64,000 bases of DNA from Leifsonia sp. ZF2019 (GCF_019924635.1 NZ_CP065037.1:3782001-3846000), one strand, 5' to 3'; counted from the first letter of the stretch, positions 7,394 through 15,888 are shown. Numbers and translations are program-made. Notes: generated by a model not told the origin, from the letters alone.

Positions 7394-8614
7394 GTGACGA
7401 CGCAGACCGCTCTCGACCGCCGCGCCCTGGTGCGCTGGCGCAACGCGATCACCGCCGCCTTCGGACTCGGCGGCGTGACCATCGCCACCTGGGGCCCGAG
7501 ACTGCCCGAGCTGATGCGCGAGCTGAACATCGACACGCCCACGGTCGGCGTGCTCATCGCCTGCTCGACGGTCGGGTCGATCGCCGGGCTCGGGATCTCC
7601 ACTCCCCTGCTCGGGCGCCTGGGCGGTCGGTGGGCGGTCTCGACGGCGCTGCTCACCATCGCCGGCTCGCTGGTACTGCTGGGCGGCGCGCTGCTGCTCC
7701 AGTCCGTCCCGCTGGTCGCGGTGGGCTTCGTCACGGTGGGCCTCGGCATCGGGACGCTCGACGTGCTCATCAACGTGGAGGGCGCGGCGATCGAGCAGGC
7801 GGCCGCCAAGACCCTCATGCCGCTCATGCACGCCGCATGGTCCGTCGGAGCGGCCATCGGCTCCGGGATCGGCGCAGCCTGCGCCGCCCTCGGCATCGCC
7901 CCGTCGGCGCAGTTCACCGCGCTCGGCGTCGTGGTGGCGATCGTCGCACTGGGCATGGCGCGCGCCATCCCGGCCGCGGCTCCCGAGACTCCCGACGCCC
8001 CGGCCCGGCCGCCCGTGGCGGCGCGGGTGAAGCAGTGGCTGCGCGGCTGGCTGGACGCGCGGCTGCTCGTCATCGGCGTCGTCATGCTCGGTGTCGAGCT
8101 CGGCGAAGGCTCCGCCAACACCTGGCTCACGCTCTCGGTGAAGGACGACCACGGGCAGACCGCAGCCGTCGCCGCCCTGTTCTTCACGATCTTCGCGGCG
8201 AGCGAGGCGGCCACCCGCATCTTCGGCGGGCCGGTGGTCGACCGGCTCGGCCGCGTCGCGACGATCCGCTGGACGACCGCGCTGGGCATCGCCGGCCTCC
8301 TCCTCTTCATCCTCGGCGGCGCTCTCTGGATGGTGCTCGTCGGCGTCGTGCTGTGGGCGGTCGGCGTATCGATGGGCTTCCCGCTCGGGATGTCCGCGGC
8401 GGCCGAGGGCGGTGGCAACGCGGCCGCGCGGGTGAGCGTCGTCGCCTCCATCGGCTACGTCGCGAACCTCGCCGGGCCGCCGGTGCTCGGCGTCGTCGCG
8501 CACTCGACGGGGCTGCTCGGGGCGCTCTGGCTGGTCGTCGCGCTGATGGCCGCGGCGTTCGTCAGTGCGCCGGCGCTGCGTCCGCGGGCCGTGCCTGTCG
8601 ATTCCGGAGAATAG
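7394..8614 (+). CDS. MFS transporter (YbjJ-like)
   Basis: 406 aa with 12 predicted membrane helices in two halves separated by a charged loop (about residues 195-220). The first half carries GGVTIATWGPRLPEL, typical of the YbjJ-type MFS subgroup. GTG 7394 is preceded by a GAGG-type ribosome site. The function is probably export or uptake of a small molecule, with the substrate unknown. It is divergently transcribed from the SDR gene and may share its promoter region. Confidence 0.85.
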   Translation: MTTQTALDRRALVRWRNAITAAFGLGGVTIATWGPRLPELMRELNIDTPTVGVLIACSTVGSIAGLGISTPLLGRLGGRWAVSTALLTIAGSLVLLGGALLLQSVPLVAVGFVTVGLGIGTLDVLINVEGAAIEQAAAKTLMPLMHAAWSVGAAIGSGIGAACAALGIAPSAQFTALGVVVAIVALGMARAIPAAAPETPDAPARPPVAARVKQWLRGWLDARLLVIGVVMLGVELGEGSANTWLTLSVKDDHGQTAAVAALFFTIFAASEAATRIFGGPVVDRLGRVATIRWTTALGIAGLLLFILGGALWMVLVGVVLWAVGVSMGFPLGMSAAAEGGGNAAARVSVVASIGYVANLAGPPVLGVVAHSTGLLGALWLVVALMAAAFVSAPALRPRAVPVDSGE

Positions 8615-8659
8615 CCGCGACACGCCGCTCAGGATGCCGTAGGGACGGAGGATCGGCGC

Positions 8660-8683
8660 TATTCCGGATGGATCTCCGGAATA
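8660..8683. promoter_or_regulatory. Perfect palindrome between the MFS gene and the DUF6421 gene
   Basis: TATTCCGGA at 8660-8668 and TCCGGAATA at 8675-8683 are perfect 9-bp arms with a 6-bp spacer. The site lies 161 bases before the DUF6421 start, so it could be an operator for that operon or a weak terminator for the MFS gene. No T-run follows, which favours the operator reading. The same core (ATTCCGGAGAT) recurs at 54784. Confidence 0.4.
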
Positions 8684-8843
8684 AGCAGGCGGGGAAATGT
8701 GCGCGGGAGGCGGATCTCGCGCACGAATTCGCAGAAGTGGGCAAAGAAACGTCCACGATCCGCGGTTAGGCTCGGGTGGAGGCGCGATTTCGCGCGCCCG
8801 CAGCCGCCGCAACGCGCGGCCGACCCACGACGGGAGGTTCGTC

Positions 8844-10304
8844 ATGTCTCAGTTCGTCCCCCACTTCACGCAGGACGCGATTGTCGGAGAGCCCGAGGTC
8901 GTCGAGGACGCCCGCCCGGTGCGCGAGGTCGCGACGCACCCCGCATGGCTGCGACTGAAGGACGCCGCCGTCGCCCTCCAGGCGTTGCAGGTCAAGGACG
9001 GCTCGGTCGAGCAGGAGTCGGACCGCGCCTCCGCCGCCGCGCACGTCGACGCCATCGTCGACGCCATCGGCGAGCTCGCCCCGTTCTTCCCGCACGATGC
9101 GGCCTACCTCGCCGCCGCGCAGCGAGACTTCGTGCGCTGGTCGGACGAGGGCTTCGGCGTTCCCGACTTCCTGGACGCGCTGAACGAGTTCCAGCCCCAG
9201 CAGCACCGCATCGACGGGCTCGGCCACCTGGTCGTCTTCCCGATGTACACGCAGAACGGCAGTGCGAACCGCCTCGTCGAGGCCGTGCTGGTCGAGGTGA
9301 TCTGGCCGGAGTTCGTCGCGGAGCTCGAGGCCGGCGACTACGGCAACAAGCTCTTCGTCGCGCTGCGCTTCGTGGACTTCACGCCCGGCTACGACACCAA
9401 CTCGGCCGTGCTGTTCCCGGAGACCGTCGCGATGCGCGAGATCCCGCAGTTCACCTGGGGCGCGATCTTCCAGGACCGCGAGGCCGCCCGGTACCGCCGG
9501 GTGGTGCGCGCCGCCGCCGAGATCACGAAGCTGGAGCTGCCGGCCGACGCCGCCGCGATGCTGGACGACCAGCAGCTCACGGAGGAGACCTTCGTGATGT
9601 GGGACATCATCCACGATCGCTCCCACATGCGCGGCGACCTGCCGTTCGACCCGTTCATGATCAAGCAGCGGATGCCGTTCTTCCTCTACTCGCTGGAGGA
9701 GCTGCGCTGCGACCTGACGGCGTTCCGCGAGTCGGTGAAGCTGGAGCGCGAACTCAGCGCGCTGCCCGACTCGGAGCTCTCGGACGCGCAGCGCGCGATC
9801 CGCGACCACGCGCACCTCGTCCAGTACGCGGTGATCTTCGACCGCATCTTCCGGTTCGCGATCACCGGCAGTCGCGTGCGCAACTACGACGGGCTCGGCG
9901 GTCAGCTGCTCTTCGCGTGGATGCACCAGCACGATGTGCTGCACTGGACGGACACCCAGCTCACCATCGACTGGGAGGCCGTCCCGGACGTGGTGGTGGC
10001 GCTGAGTGACCAGATCAACGAGCTCTACTGGCGCTCGATCGACCGGCCGAAGGTCGCGCACTGGCTCGCCGCGTACGAGATGCTGACGCAGACGCTCACG
10101 CCGCATCCCGCCTCGACGTGGGCGCGCGGGCTGTCCGACGAGATCCTCTCGGGCGCACCCAAGGGCTACACGGACGCGGTGCTCGACGACGAGTTCCCCC
10201 TGTCGATGTTCTACGAGGCGCTCAACAAGAAGATGGCGGCGGTGATCGAGTCCACCGCGGGCATCACCGGCACGACGGACGACGCCCCGGCGGGCGCCGC
10301 GTGA
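8844..10304 (+). CDS. DUF6421 family protein of unknown function
   Basis: 486 aa soluble protein matching actinobacterial DUF6421 as I recall it. ATG 8844 follows GGGAGG. No signal peptide or membrane segment is visible. Conserved-looking His/Asp-rich segments (HDRSHMRGDLPF near residue 257 and WMHQHDVLHWTD near 360) could bind metal or form an active site, but this is inference. It is the first gene of a three-gene operon: the SDR start overlaps its stop (GTGA) and the aldolase start overlaps the SDR stop. That coupling suggests a shared pathway. Confidence 0.8.
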   Translation: MSQFVPHFTQDAIVGEPEVVEDARPVREVATHPAWLRLKDAAVALQALQVKDGSVEQESDRASAAAHVDAIVDAIGELAPFFPHDAAYLAAAQRDFVRWSDEGFGVPDFLDALNEFQPQQHRIDGLGHLVVFPMYTQNGSANRLVEAVLVEVIWPEFVAELEAGDYGNKLFVALRFVDFTPGYDTNSAVLFPETVAMREIPQFTWGAIFQDREAARYRRVVRAAAEITKLELPADAAAMLDDQQLTEETFVMWDIIHDRSHMRGDLPFDPFMIKQRMPFFLYSLEELRCDLTAFRESVKLERELSALPDSELSDAQRAIRDHAHLVQYAVIFDRIFRFAITGSRVRNYDGLGGQLLFAWMHQHDVLHWTDTQLTIDWEAVPDVVVALSDQINELYWRSIDRPKVAHWLAAYEMLTQTLTPHPASTWARGLSDEILSGAPKGYTDAVLDDEFPLSMFYEALNKKMAAVIESTAGITGTTDDAPAGAA

Positions 10305-10984
10305 CGGACGCTCTGCCGCTGCACGGCCGGCTGGTGCTGATCGCGGGCGCGACCAGCACCAGCGGCGAGGCCGTCGCTCGAGCGCTGGCGACGGCGGGCG
10401 CGACGGTTCTCGCGGTCGGCACGCGCGAGGAGGCTCTCGCCGCCCTCGCCGCGGCCGTCCCGGGAGTCGACACCCGGGTGTGCGACCTGGCCGACCGGGA
10501 CGCCGTGGCCGAGCTGGCGATGCGCATCCACCTGAAGTTCGGCGCCATCGACGGGCTGATCCACCTGGTCGGGGGCTGGCGCGGAGGCGGCGGGATCGCC
10601 GGCCAGTCCGATGAGGACTGGGACTTCCTGGAGCGCGGCTTCCGCACGCTGCGGAACACCACTCGCGTCTTCCTGGACGACCTGACCGGGTCGGAGGCGG
10701 GGAGGCTCGCGATCATCTCGTCGACCGCCGTCGAGAGACCCTACGCAGGGGGAGCGAACTACGCCGCGGCGAAGGCGGCGGCCGATGCCTGGACCCGGGC
10801 CATCGCCCAGGGGTTCGGGAAGGACGCCCCGAATGCTGCGGCCACCGTGTTCGTCGTGAAGACCCTCGCGGGCCTGGAGGACCGGCTCGGCGAGGAGGTC
10901 GTGCGACTCTGGGCACGCTCCCCCGCTGAGATCAACGGCGCGCGCATCCCGCTCGTGGCCCCGGAATCTAGGATGGACGGGTGA
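10301..10984 (+). CDS. Short-chain dehydrogenase/reductase
   Basis: 227 aa SDR. The nucleotide-binding loop reads GATSTSGEAVARAL; HLVGGWRGGGG takes the NNAG position, and STAVERPYAGGANYAAAK supplies the Ser and YxxxK residues. GTG 10301 overlaps the DUF6421 stop, and the gene ends in a GTGA overlap with the aldolase. It is short for an SDR and lacks the usual C-terminal substrate loop. It probably acts in the same unknown pathway as its two operon partners. Confidence 0.85.
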   Translation: MTDALPLHGRLVLIAGATSTSGEAVARALATAGATVLAVGTREEALAALAAAVPGVDTRVCDLADRDAVAELAMRIHLKFGAIDGLIHLVGGWRGGGGIAGQSDEDWDFLERGFRTLRNTTRVFLDDLTGSEAGRLAIISSTAVERPYAGGANYAAAKAAADAWTRAIAQGFGKDAPNAAATVFVVKTLAGLEDRLGEEVVRLWARSPAEINGARIPLVAPESRMDG

Positions 10985-12054
10985 CGCTACAACTCCACGA
11001 TCTGAACCTGCGCGGCTTCGCCTCCGACAACTACGCGGGAGTCCACCCCGAGATCCTCGACGCGATCACCGCGGCCAATCAGGGCCACCAGATCGCCTAC
11101 GGCGAAGACGTCTACACCGAGCGGCTGCACGAGGTCTTCGCGGAGCACTTCGGCGAGGGCGTCCAGGTGTTCCCGGTCTTCAACGGTACCGGCGCGAACG
11201 TCGTCGGTCTGCAGTCGATGCTGCCGCGCTGGGGCGCCGTGGTCTGCGCGAAGACCGCGCACATCAACACCGACGAGGCGGGTGCACCGGAGCGGGTCGC
11301 CGGGCTGAAGCTGCTCCCGGTCGAGACGCCGGACGGCAAGCTGACGCCGGAGCTGATCGACCGCGAGGCGTGGGGCTGGGGAGACGAGCACCGGGCGCAG
11401 CCGCTGGTGGTCTCGATCACGCAGACCACCGAGCTGGGAACCGCGTACACGGTCGAGGAGATCCGCGCGATCGCCGACCACGTGCACGCGCTCGGCATGA
11501 GGCTGCACATGGACGGCGCACGCATCTCCAATGCGGCAGCGACCCTGGGCCTCCCGTTGCGCGCCTTCACGACGGACGCCGGCGTCGACGTGCTCAGCTT
11601 CGGCGGCACGAAGAACGGGATGCTCTACGGCGAGGCCGTCGTCGTCCTGAACCCGGAGGCGTCCGAGGGGCTCCTCTACCTGCGCAAGCTGAACATGCAG
11701 CTCGCCTCCAAGATGCGTTTCATCTCGGCCCAGCTGATCGCGCTGCTCAGCGACGACCTGTACCTGCGCTCAGCCGGCCACGCCAACGCGATGGCCACCC
11801 GACTGCGCACGGCGCTCGAGCGCGGAATCGCCGAGGGCAGCATCCAGGGCGTCGGCTTCAGCCAGGAGACCCAGGCGAACGGCGTCTTCGCGACGCTCCC
11901 CGCCGGCGTCGCCGACCGGCTGCGCGAGCACTTCCGCTTCTACGACTGGGATGCAGCCCGCAACGAGGTGCGCTGGATGTGCTCGTTCGACACCTCGGAG
12001 AAGGACATCGACGACTTCGTCGCGGCACTGGTGCAGGAGCTCGGCGCCGTCTGA
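10981..12054 (+). CDS. Threonine aldolase / beta-eliminating lyase family PLP enzyme
   Basis: 357 aa fold-type I PLP enzyme. The likely cofactor lysine is in SFGGTKNGM near residue 211, and the aspartate contacting the pyridine nitrogen is in MRLHMDGARISN near 177. Family members cleave L-threonine or allo-threonine to glycine and acetaldehyde, or related beta-hydroxy amino acids. GTG 10981 overlaps the SDR stop. Tight coupling to an SDR and a DUF6421 protein suggests a specialised substrate rather than bulk threonine catabolism, but this is inference. Confidence 0.88.
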   Translation: MTLQLHDLNLRGFASDNYAGVHPEILDAITAANQGHQIAYGEDVYTERLHEVFAEHFGEGVQVFPVFNGTGANVVGLQSMLPRWGAVVCAKTAHINTDEAGAPERVAGLKLLPVETPDGKLTPELIDREAWGWGDEHRAQPLVVSITQTTELGTAYTVEEIRAIADHVHALGMRLHMDGARISNAAATLGLPLRAFTTDAGVDVLSFGGTKNGMLYGEAVVVLNPEASEGLLYLRKLNMQLASKMRFISAQLIALLSDDLYLRSAGHANAMATRLRTALERGIAEGSIQGVGFSQETQANGVFATLPAGVADRLREHFRFYDWDAARNEVRWMCSFDTSEKDIDDFVAALVQELGAV

Positions 12055-12099
12055 GCCTCCTCACCTCGCCGCGGTGCCCCTCGGTCTGGGGTGAGGTCG

Positions 12100-12250
12100 G
12101 GGTACAGAACTGTCCTCCATTTGACCCACAAGTCCGCTATTCTCGAACTGCGGCCGGGGGAACCCGAATATCCACAGGCCGTTACCCCGAACGTATGCCG
12201 GGCAGCACGAATGATCCCTAGTCTCCGTGTCGCCCGGCATCGTGGGTTAA
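12100..12250. ncRNA. Structured intergenic element, copy 1
   Basis: About 150 bp sharing blocks in order with copy 2: GGGGTACAG, TGTCCTCCATTT, TCCGCTA, TGCGGCCGGGG, CCGAATATCCA, ACCCCGAA, then a hairpin and GTTAA. The hairpin has 9-bp outer arms ATGCCGGGC (12195-12203) and GCCCGGCAT (12232-12240), an inner stem (GCACG/CGTGT) and a loop containing CCCTAGT. Inner-stem bases differ from copy 2 yet still pair. It may be a small RNA, a cis-regulatory RNA or a mobile palindromic element; the strand is not known. Confidence 0.45.
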
Positions 12251-12316
12251 ATAGGTCGTGCCAGCCGAACCGCGGCGCGGGGCCGAGTCCCGCCGACGCC
12301 CCCGAATTGGGGTAGA

Positions 12317-12480
12317 GGGGTACAGGTTTTGTCCTCCATTTGGCCCACATGGAGGACGTACTTTCCGCTAGTCTGCTGATGCGGCCGGGGAGATCCGAAT
12401 ATCCAGCGGTCGTAACCCCGAAACGCTGCCGGGCTGTGTGGACTAACCCTAGTGTCCATACCGCCCGGCATCGTGGTTAA
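12317..12480. ncRNA. Structured intergenic element, copy 2
   Basis: This is the second, better-folding copy. An extra hairpin GTCCTCCA (12331-12338) / TGGAGGAC (12350-12357) is present. The main hairpin has outer arms GCCGGGC (12428-12434) / GCCCGGC (12463-12469), then an 8-bp inner stem GTGTGGAC (12436-12443) / GTCCATAC (12454-12461) with one G-T pair and the loop TAACCCTAGT. It ends in GTGGTTAA, which supplies the stop codon of the truncated tetR on the other strand. No known riboswitch was recognised. Confidence 0.5.
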
Positions 12481-12737
12481 GGCGCTCGCCCGTCAGGCGC
12501 AGCGGCTCCGAGCTCACGCGCCACGGTGTTCACGACGCGATCGACGAACGCGTCGTCGGGAGGAGCGTTGCCCGGGAGGGCCGCCCGCAGGAATGCCGGA
12601 CCGTAGACGAGATCGAGCACGTACGGCAGGTCGTCCACGGGCGGGATCTCGCCGCGCCCGACAGCTCGTTCGATGACCCGGGCCGTCGACTCGCGCTGCA
12701 ATCGGAGGAACCGCGTCTCGAAGAGGTCGGGCGGCAT
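12477..12737 (-). pseudogene. Truncated TetR-family regulator, C-terminal domain only
   Basis: The 86-residue frame starts MPPDLFETRFLRLQRES and resembles the C-terminal ligand domain of TetR regulators (the TetR_C_16 type). The helix-turn-helix half is absent: sequence upstream on this strand is out of frame and unrelated. The stop at 12477-12479 lies inside the conserved end of structured element copy 2. It cannot be a DNA-binding repressor in this form. Confidence 0.65.
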
Positions 12738-12811
12738 CCGACTTCGATGACAATATCGCGATCACGATCGTGGCCGACGGCGAAGACCGGGTCTGGCCGA
12801 CGGCCGTGTGA
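12737..12811 (+). pseudogene. 3' remnant of an unidentified gene
   Basis: A plus-strand frame ending at TGA 12809-12811 reads SDFDDNIAITIVADG and ends EDRVWPTAV, with strongly C/G-ending codons. It starts abruptly where the tetR fragment begins on the other strand. The two look like broken ends joined by a deletion or rearrangement. Only 24 codons remain, so no function can be given. Confidence 0.4.
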
Positions 12812-12818
12812 TACGGGA

Positions 12819-13598
12819 TCAGCGCCCCTGCTCCCAATAGGAGTAGCGGGACGCCGGCGTGAAGCCGAGTCCCTCGTAGAGTGCGAGGGCTGCGGCGTTG
12901 CCGGCGACGACCTGCAGCCAGAGCCGTTCGACACCGGCCGACCCCGAGGCCTCGGCGAGCGCGACCGCCAGCCTGCGGGCGAGACCGCGTCGACGTGCGC
13001 GCGGGAGGGTGGCGACCGCGTAGAGGCCACCCCAGCCCTCGGCGAGGGCGAGGCGCGCGACGGCATCCGGATCCGCGCTCGCGCCGGCCCACGCGTAGAG
13101 CGCGGGACCACCCGCGAGGATGCTCTCGACCGTGGCGCGCTCCGATGCGCCACCGCGACCGTCGACGGCCCACCACGTGTCCAGCCAGCCGCGCGGCGGC
13201 GAGGCCGCCACGGAGACGTCGGAGGGAGCGTCCAGAGCATCGCCCGAAGCCGTCTCCAGGAGGGTCGCGGCAACCGCGGAACGCTCCGCCACCAGGATGC
13301 CCGTCTCGGAGTGCTCACGGTAGCCACGCCTCTCGAGCTCTCCGACCAACGCGTCGGACGATGCGGGGCTCACCTGGAACACCGTGGGGAGGGCACGCAT
13401 CGCGTACCAGCGCTCGGCCGCATCCACGGCCTCCCCGATGTCGCCGGAGCCCGGGTCGCCGATCGCGAGCACGGAATTCGCCCGATTCGTGACACCGCCG
13501 GCCGCCCGAAGCGCCCAGGGTCCGAGCTCCTCGCGATGGAGCGCCGGCCAGCCCCTGTCAGCGAGGCGGTCGAGGGTGGCAGGCAGAGGGAGTTCCAT
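12819..13598 (-). CDS. GNAT family N-acetyltransferase
   Basis: 259 aa. The C-terminal GNAT domain (about residues 150-255) carries the acetyl-CoA loop motif as ARRRGLARRLAVALAE and the closing GNAAALALYEGLGF. The N-terminal half (residues 1-140) resembles a second, degenerate GNAT-like domain with WYAMRALPTVFQVSP. The cytoplasmic acyl-acceptor is unknown. ATG 13598 is the first good start; its ribosome site is weak. A region of gene remnants lies on both sides. Confidence 0.85.
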   Translation of the reverse strand: MELPLPATLDRLADRGWPALHREELGPWALRAAGGVTNRANSVLAIGDPGSGDIGEAVDAAERWYAMRALPTVFQVSPASSDALVGELERRGYREHSETGILVAERSAVAATLLETASGDALDAPSDVSVAASPPRGWLDTWWAVDGRGGASERATVESILAGGPALYAWAGASADPDAVARLALAEGWGGLYAVATLPRARRRGLARRLAVALAEASGSAGVERLWLQVVAGNAAALALYEGLGFTPASRYSYWEQGR

Positions 13599-13642
13599 CC
13601 GATCACGCTACCCGGCGCCCCTGCCCGCAGGGCCGGGGACGG

Positions 13643-13906
13643 CGTACGGTCCGGCCCAAGACCGTCGCCCACGTCGTCCATTACCGTCGGAAGACGTACG
13701 TTACGCGACCCTCCGAGGGATACGCCCTGCTCAAGCGGGTGCGCACGCTGCTGCGCGACGGCACCACCGACCTCGTCCCGCTCGTGCACCGCGACGGCTT
13801 CGGATGACTCGTCGTGGGTCCCGGCATTCCGATCGCCGTCGATGAGATCGAGACCGATGCCGGCCGCAGCGAGAAGCACACGCTCAAGCGGCTCGGGCTG
13901 GACTGA
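13643..13906 (+). pseudogene. Small conserved gene with an in-frame stop
   Basis: A single frame reads TVAHVVHYRRKTYVTRPSEG, then ALLKRVRTLLRDGTTDLVPL, a TGA at 13805-13807, then LVVGPGIPIAVDEIETDAG and KHTLKRLGLD to the stop at 13904-13906. The product would be about 85 residues of a small basic family I do not name. No start codon with a ribosome site is visible. With a stop in the middle it is most likely a recent pseudogene. A selenocysteine reading has no support. Confidence 0.55.
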
Positions 13907-14003
13907 GCCGCCCCCGCAGTGCCTGCGCCGTCGCGGTACGACTGCGCCAGGTCGCCGTGCGGCGAACGGACCGTGGGAGCGCATTCGCATCCGGTCGGCG
14001 TCG

Positions 14004-14666
14004 TCACCGCCAGATGTCGAGGAGCGTCCAGAGCGCGATGTAGACCGCGCTGGCGGCGAGGGACGCGCCGGCGACGGCGGCCGCCTGGCGGACGGCGAGG
14101 CGGTTGCACCCGATCGTGACGGCGATGACGACCGCGGAGAGCACGATCTCGATGATCCAGTAGACCGGGCTCGTGGTGTCGGCGATGGCGACGAGCGCCC
14201 ACACTCCTTCGCCGAGCAGCACGGCGGACAACGGCACCGTCGCGAGGGCGGAGCGCAGCCGGGAACCATGCCGGGCGATCGCTGCGGACAGCCCGATCAC
14301 CGGGCCGGCGACGAGGGCGATGATCGTCCAGACGCTGGTGAACGGGTCCGCGTAGAAGTATCCGCGCCAGGCCGAGACGACGCCGTAGCCCTCCACCATC
14401 AGGAGGAACGAGACCGCTCCCAGTACCGCACCGAGGGCCGGGCGCGCCCGGCTGAGCCAGACGATCCCGAAGGCGAGCATCGTCCAGCCCCCGGCGGAGT
14501 TGGCGAACGAGGAGGTCCACTCGGGAAGGTACTGCTGGCCGAAGCTGGTCAGGCCGCCGACTACGAGCGAGCCGATCGCCACTCCCGCGACGCTCGTCGC
14601 TCCGCGGATCCACGGCGACCACGCGCCCCGAGCCGGAACCGTCACTGGCCGTGTCGCACTGGTCAT
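14004..14666 (-). CDS. DUF6518 family membrane protein
   Basis: 220 aa with about six predicted membrane helices and a short charged N-terminus. The pattern fits actinobacterial DUF6518 proteins, whose function is unknown. ATG 14666 is the only reasonable start. It lies downstream of the polysaccharide operon on the same strand, separated by about 180 bases containing a terminator-like hairpin, so it is probably transcribed separately. Confidence 0.75.
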   Translation of the reverse strand: MTSATRPVTVPARGAWSPWIRGATSVAGVAIGSLVVGGLTSFGQQYLPEWTSSFANSAGGWTMLAFGIVWLSRARPALGAVLGAVSFLLMVEGYGVVSAWRGYFYADPFTSVWTIIALVAGPVIGLSAAIARHGSRLRSALATVPLSAVLLGEGVWALVAIADTTSPVYWIIEIVLSAVVIAVTIGCNRLAVRQAAAVAGASLAASAVYIALWTLLDIWR

Positions 14667-14777
14667 GCCCCGACTCTAGGAACCCGCATGCCCACGGCGC
14701 GTCCGTCTCGCGACGGACATCCGCCCGCGACAGCTGCGATTCGGGACGTCCGCGGCCGGGCGCCGCACCGCCGTCGT

Positions 14778-14816
14778 CCCGTCGCGCCGCGGTCGTTCGG
14801 ACTGCGGTGCGACGGG
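14778..14816 (-). terminator. Hairpin after galU, candidate terminator
   Basis: Arms 14778-14790 (CCCGTCGCGCCGC) and 14804-14816 (GCGGTGCGACGGG) pair over 13 positions including one G-T, with a 13-base loop. The hairpin lies 34 bases beyond the galU stop on its strand. No T-run follows, so it may terminate weakly or only protect the 3' end. Confidence 0.45.
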
Positions 14817-14849
14817 GCGCGTGGCGGAGGGGCGTGGCGGCGGGAGGGG

Positions 14850-15866
14850 TCAGGCCCCGGCGATGGGGAGCAGCTCGCGCTCGCGCTTGGGCGCCTGCTT
14901 CGGCTGCTTGGCGGCGGGGCGCACCGGTGCGGCGGGCACGGCGGCCGGCGCGACGACCTCCTGCGCAGCAGCGGGCGCGATCCCGTCCGCGAACTCGCGC
15001 AGCCACGGCAGCAAGCCGGGGCCGAGGTCGTCGCGGGCGGAGGCCAGCTGCACGATCGCCTTGATGTAGTCGAGGCGGTCGCCCGTGTCGTAGCGGCGTC
15101 CGCGGAAGATGACGCCGTGCACTCCCCCGGTCCACGGCGGCGCGGTCGCGAGCCCCTCGAGCGCGTCGGTCAGCTGGATCTCGCCGCCCTTGCCCGGCTC
15201 CGTCTTCTCCAGGATGTCGAAGATCTCGGGACGCAGCACGTAGCGTCCGATCACGGCGTAGTTGGAGGGGGCGTTCTCGCGGCTCGGCTTCTCGACGAGG
15301 CCGGTGATCCGCACCACGTCGTCCTCGTCGGTCTCCAGGACCGCGGCGGCGCCGTAGAGGTGGATGGAGTCCGGCGGCACCTCCATGAGGGCGACCACGG
15401 TGGTGTTGAGCGCGTGCTGCACCTCGAGCATCCGGGCGAGCAGCGGGTCGCGCTCGTCGATGATGTCGTCGCCGAGGAGCACGGCGAAGGGCTCGTGGCC
15501 GATGTGCATCTTGGCACGGAGGACGGCGTGCCCGAGCCCCTTGGGGTCGCCCTGGCGCACATAGTGCATGTCGGCGAGGGAGGTGGAGTGGCTCACCTTC
15601 TGGAGCTTGTCGGTGTCGCCCTTGCGGACGAGCGTGTCCTCCAGCTCGGTGTTGCGGTCGAAGTGGTTCTCGAGCGCGTTCTTGTTGCGGCCGGTGATGA
15701 GGAGCACGTCGTGCAGGCCGCTCGAGACGGCCTCCTCGACCACGTACTGGATCGCCGGCTTGTCGACCACCGGGAGCATCTCCTTGGGCATGGCCTTGGT
15801 GGCCGGCAGGAAGCGGGTGCCGAGGCCCGCCGCGGGGATCACGGCCTTGGTGACGTAACTGGTCAT
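14850..15866 (-). CDS. galU: UTP-glucose-1-phosphate uridylyltransferase
   Basis: 338 aa. It makes UDP-glucose from UTP and glucose-1-phosphate in the cytoplasm. The N-terminal nucleotidyltransferase signature reads AAGLGTRFLPATKAMPKEM, and VEKP, GRYVL and a sugar-binding Glu in GKGGEIQLTDAL follow. The last 40 residues are an Ala/Pro/Lys-rich tail absent from most homologues. ATG 15866 is used. It lies 22 bases after the UDP-glucose dehydrogenase gene, so the product UDP-glucose feeds that enzyme directly. It is the last gene of the polysaccharide operon. Confidence 0.93.
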   Translation of the reverse strand: MTSYVTKAVIPAAGLGTRFLPATKAMPKEMLPVVDKPAIQYVVEEAVSSGLHDVLLITGRNKNALENHFDRNTELEDTLVRKGDTDKLQKVSHSTSLADMHYVRQGDPKGLGHAVLRAKMHIGHEPFAVLLGDDIIDERDPLLARMLEVQHALNTTVVALMEVPPDSIHLYGAAAVLETDEDDVVRITGLVEKPSRENAPSNYAVIGRYVLRPEIFDILEKTEPGKGGEIQLTDALEGLATAPPWTGGVHGVIFRGRRYDTGDRLDYIKAIVQLASARDDLGPGLLPWLREFADGIAPAAAQEVVAPAAVPAAPVRPAAKQPKQAPKRERELLPIAGA

Positions 15867-15888
15867 GTCGGTTCCTTCGATCGGAGGG

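Noticed and set aside
12100..12480. Known riboswitch (cobalamin, SAM, c-di-AMP, TPP)
   Set aside because: The conserved cores of those classes that I know are not present, and the downstream genes do not fit as targets.
13805..13807. TGA as a selenocysteine codon
   Set aside because: No SECIS-like hairpin is evident directly after it, the family has no redox motif there, and other remnants nearby favour simple decay.
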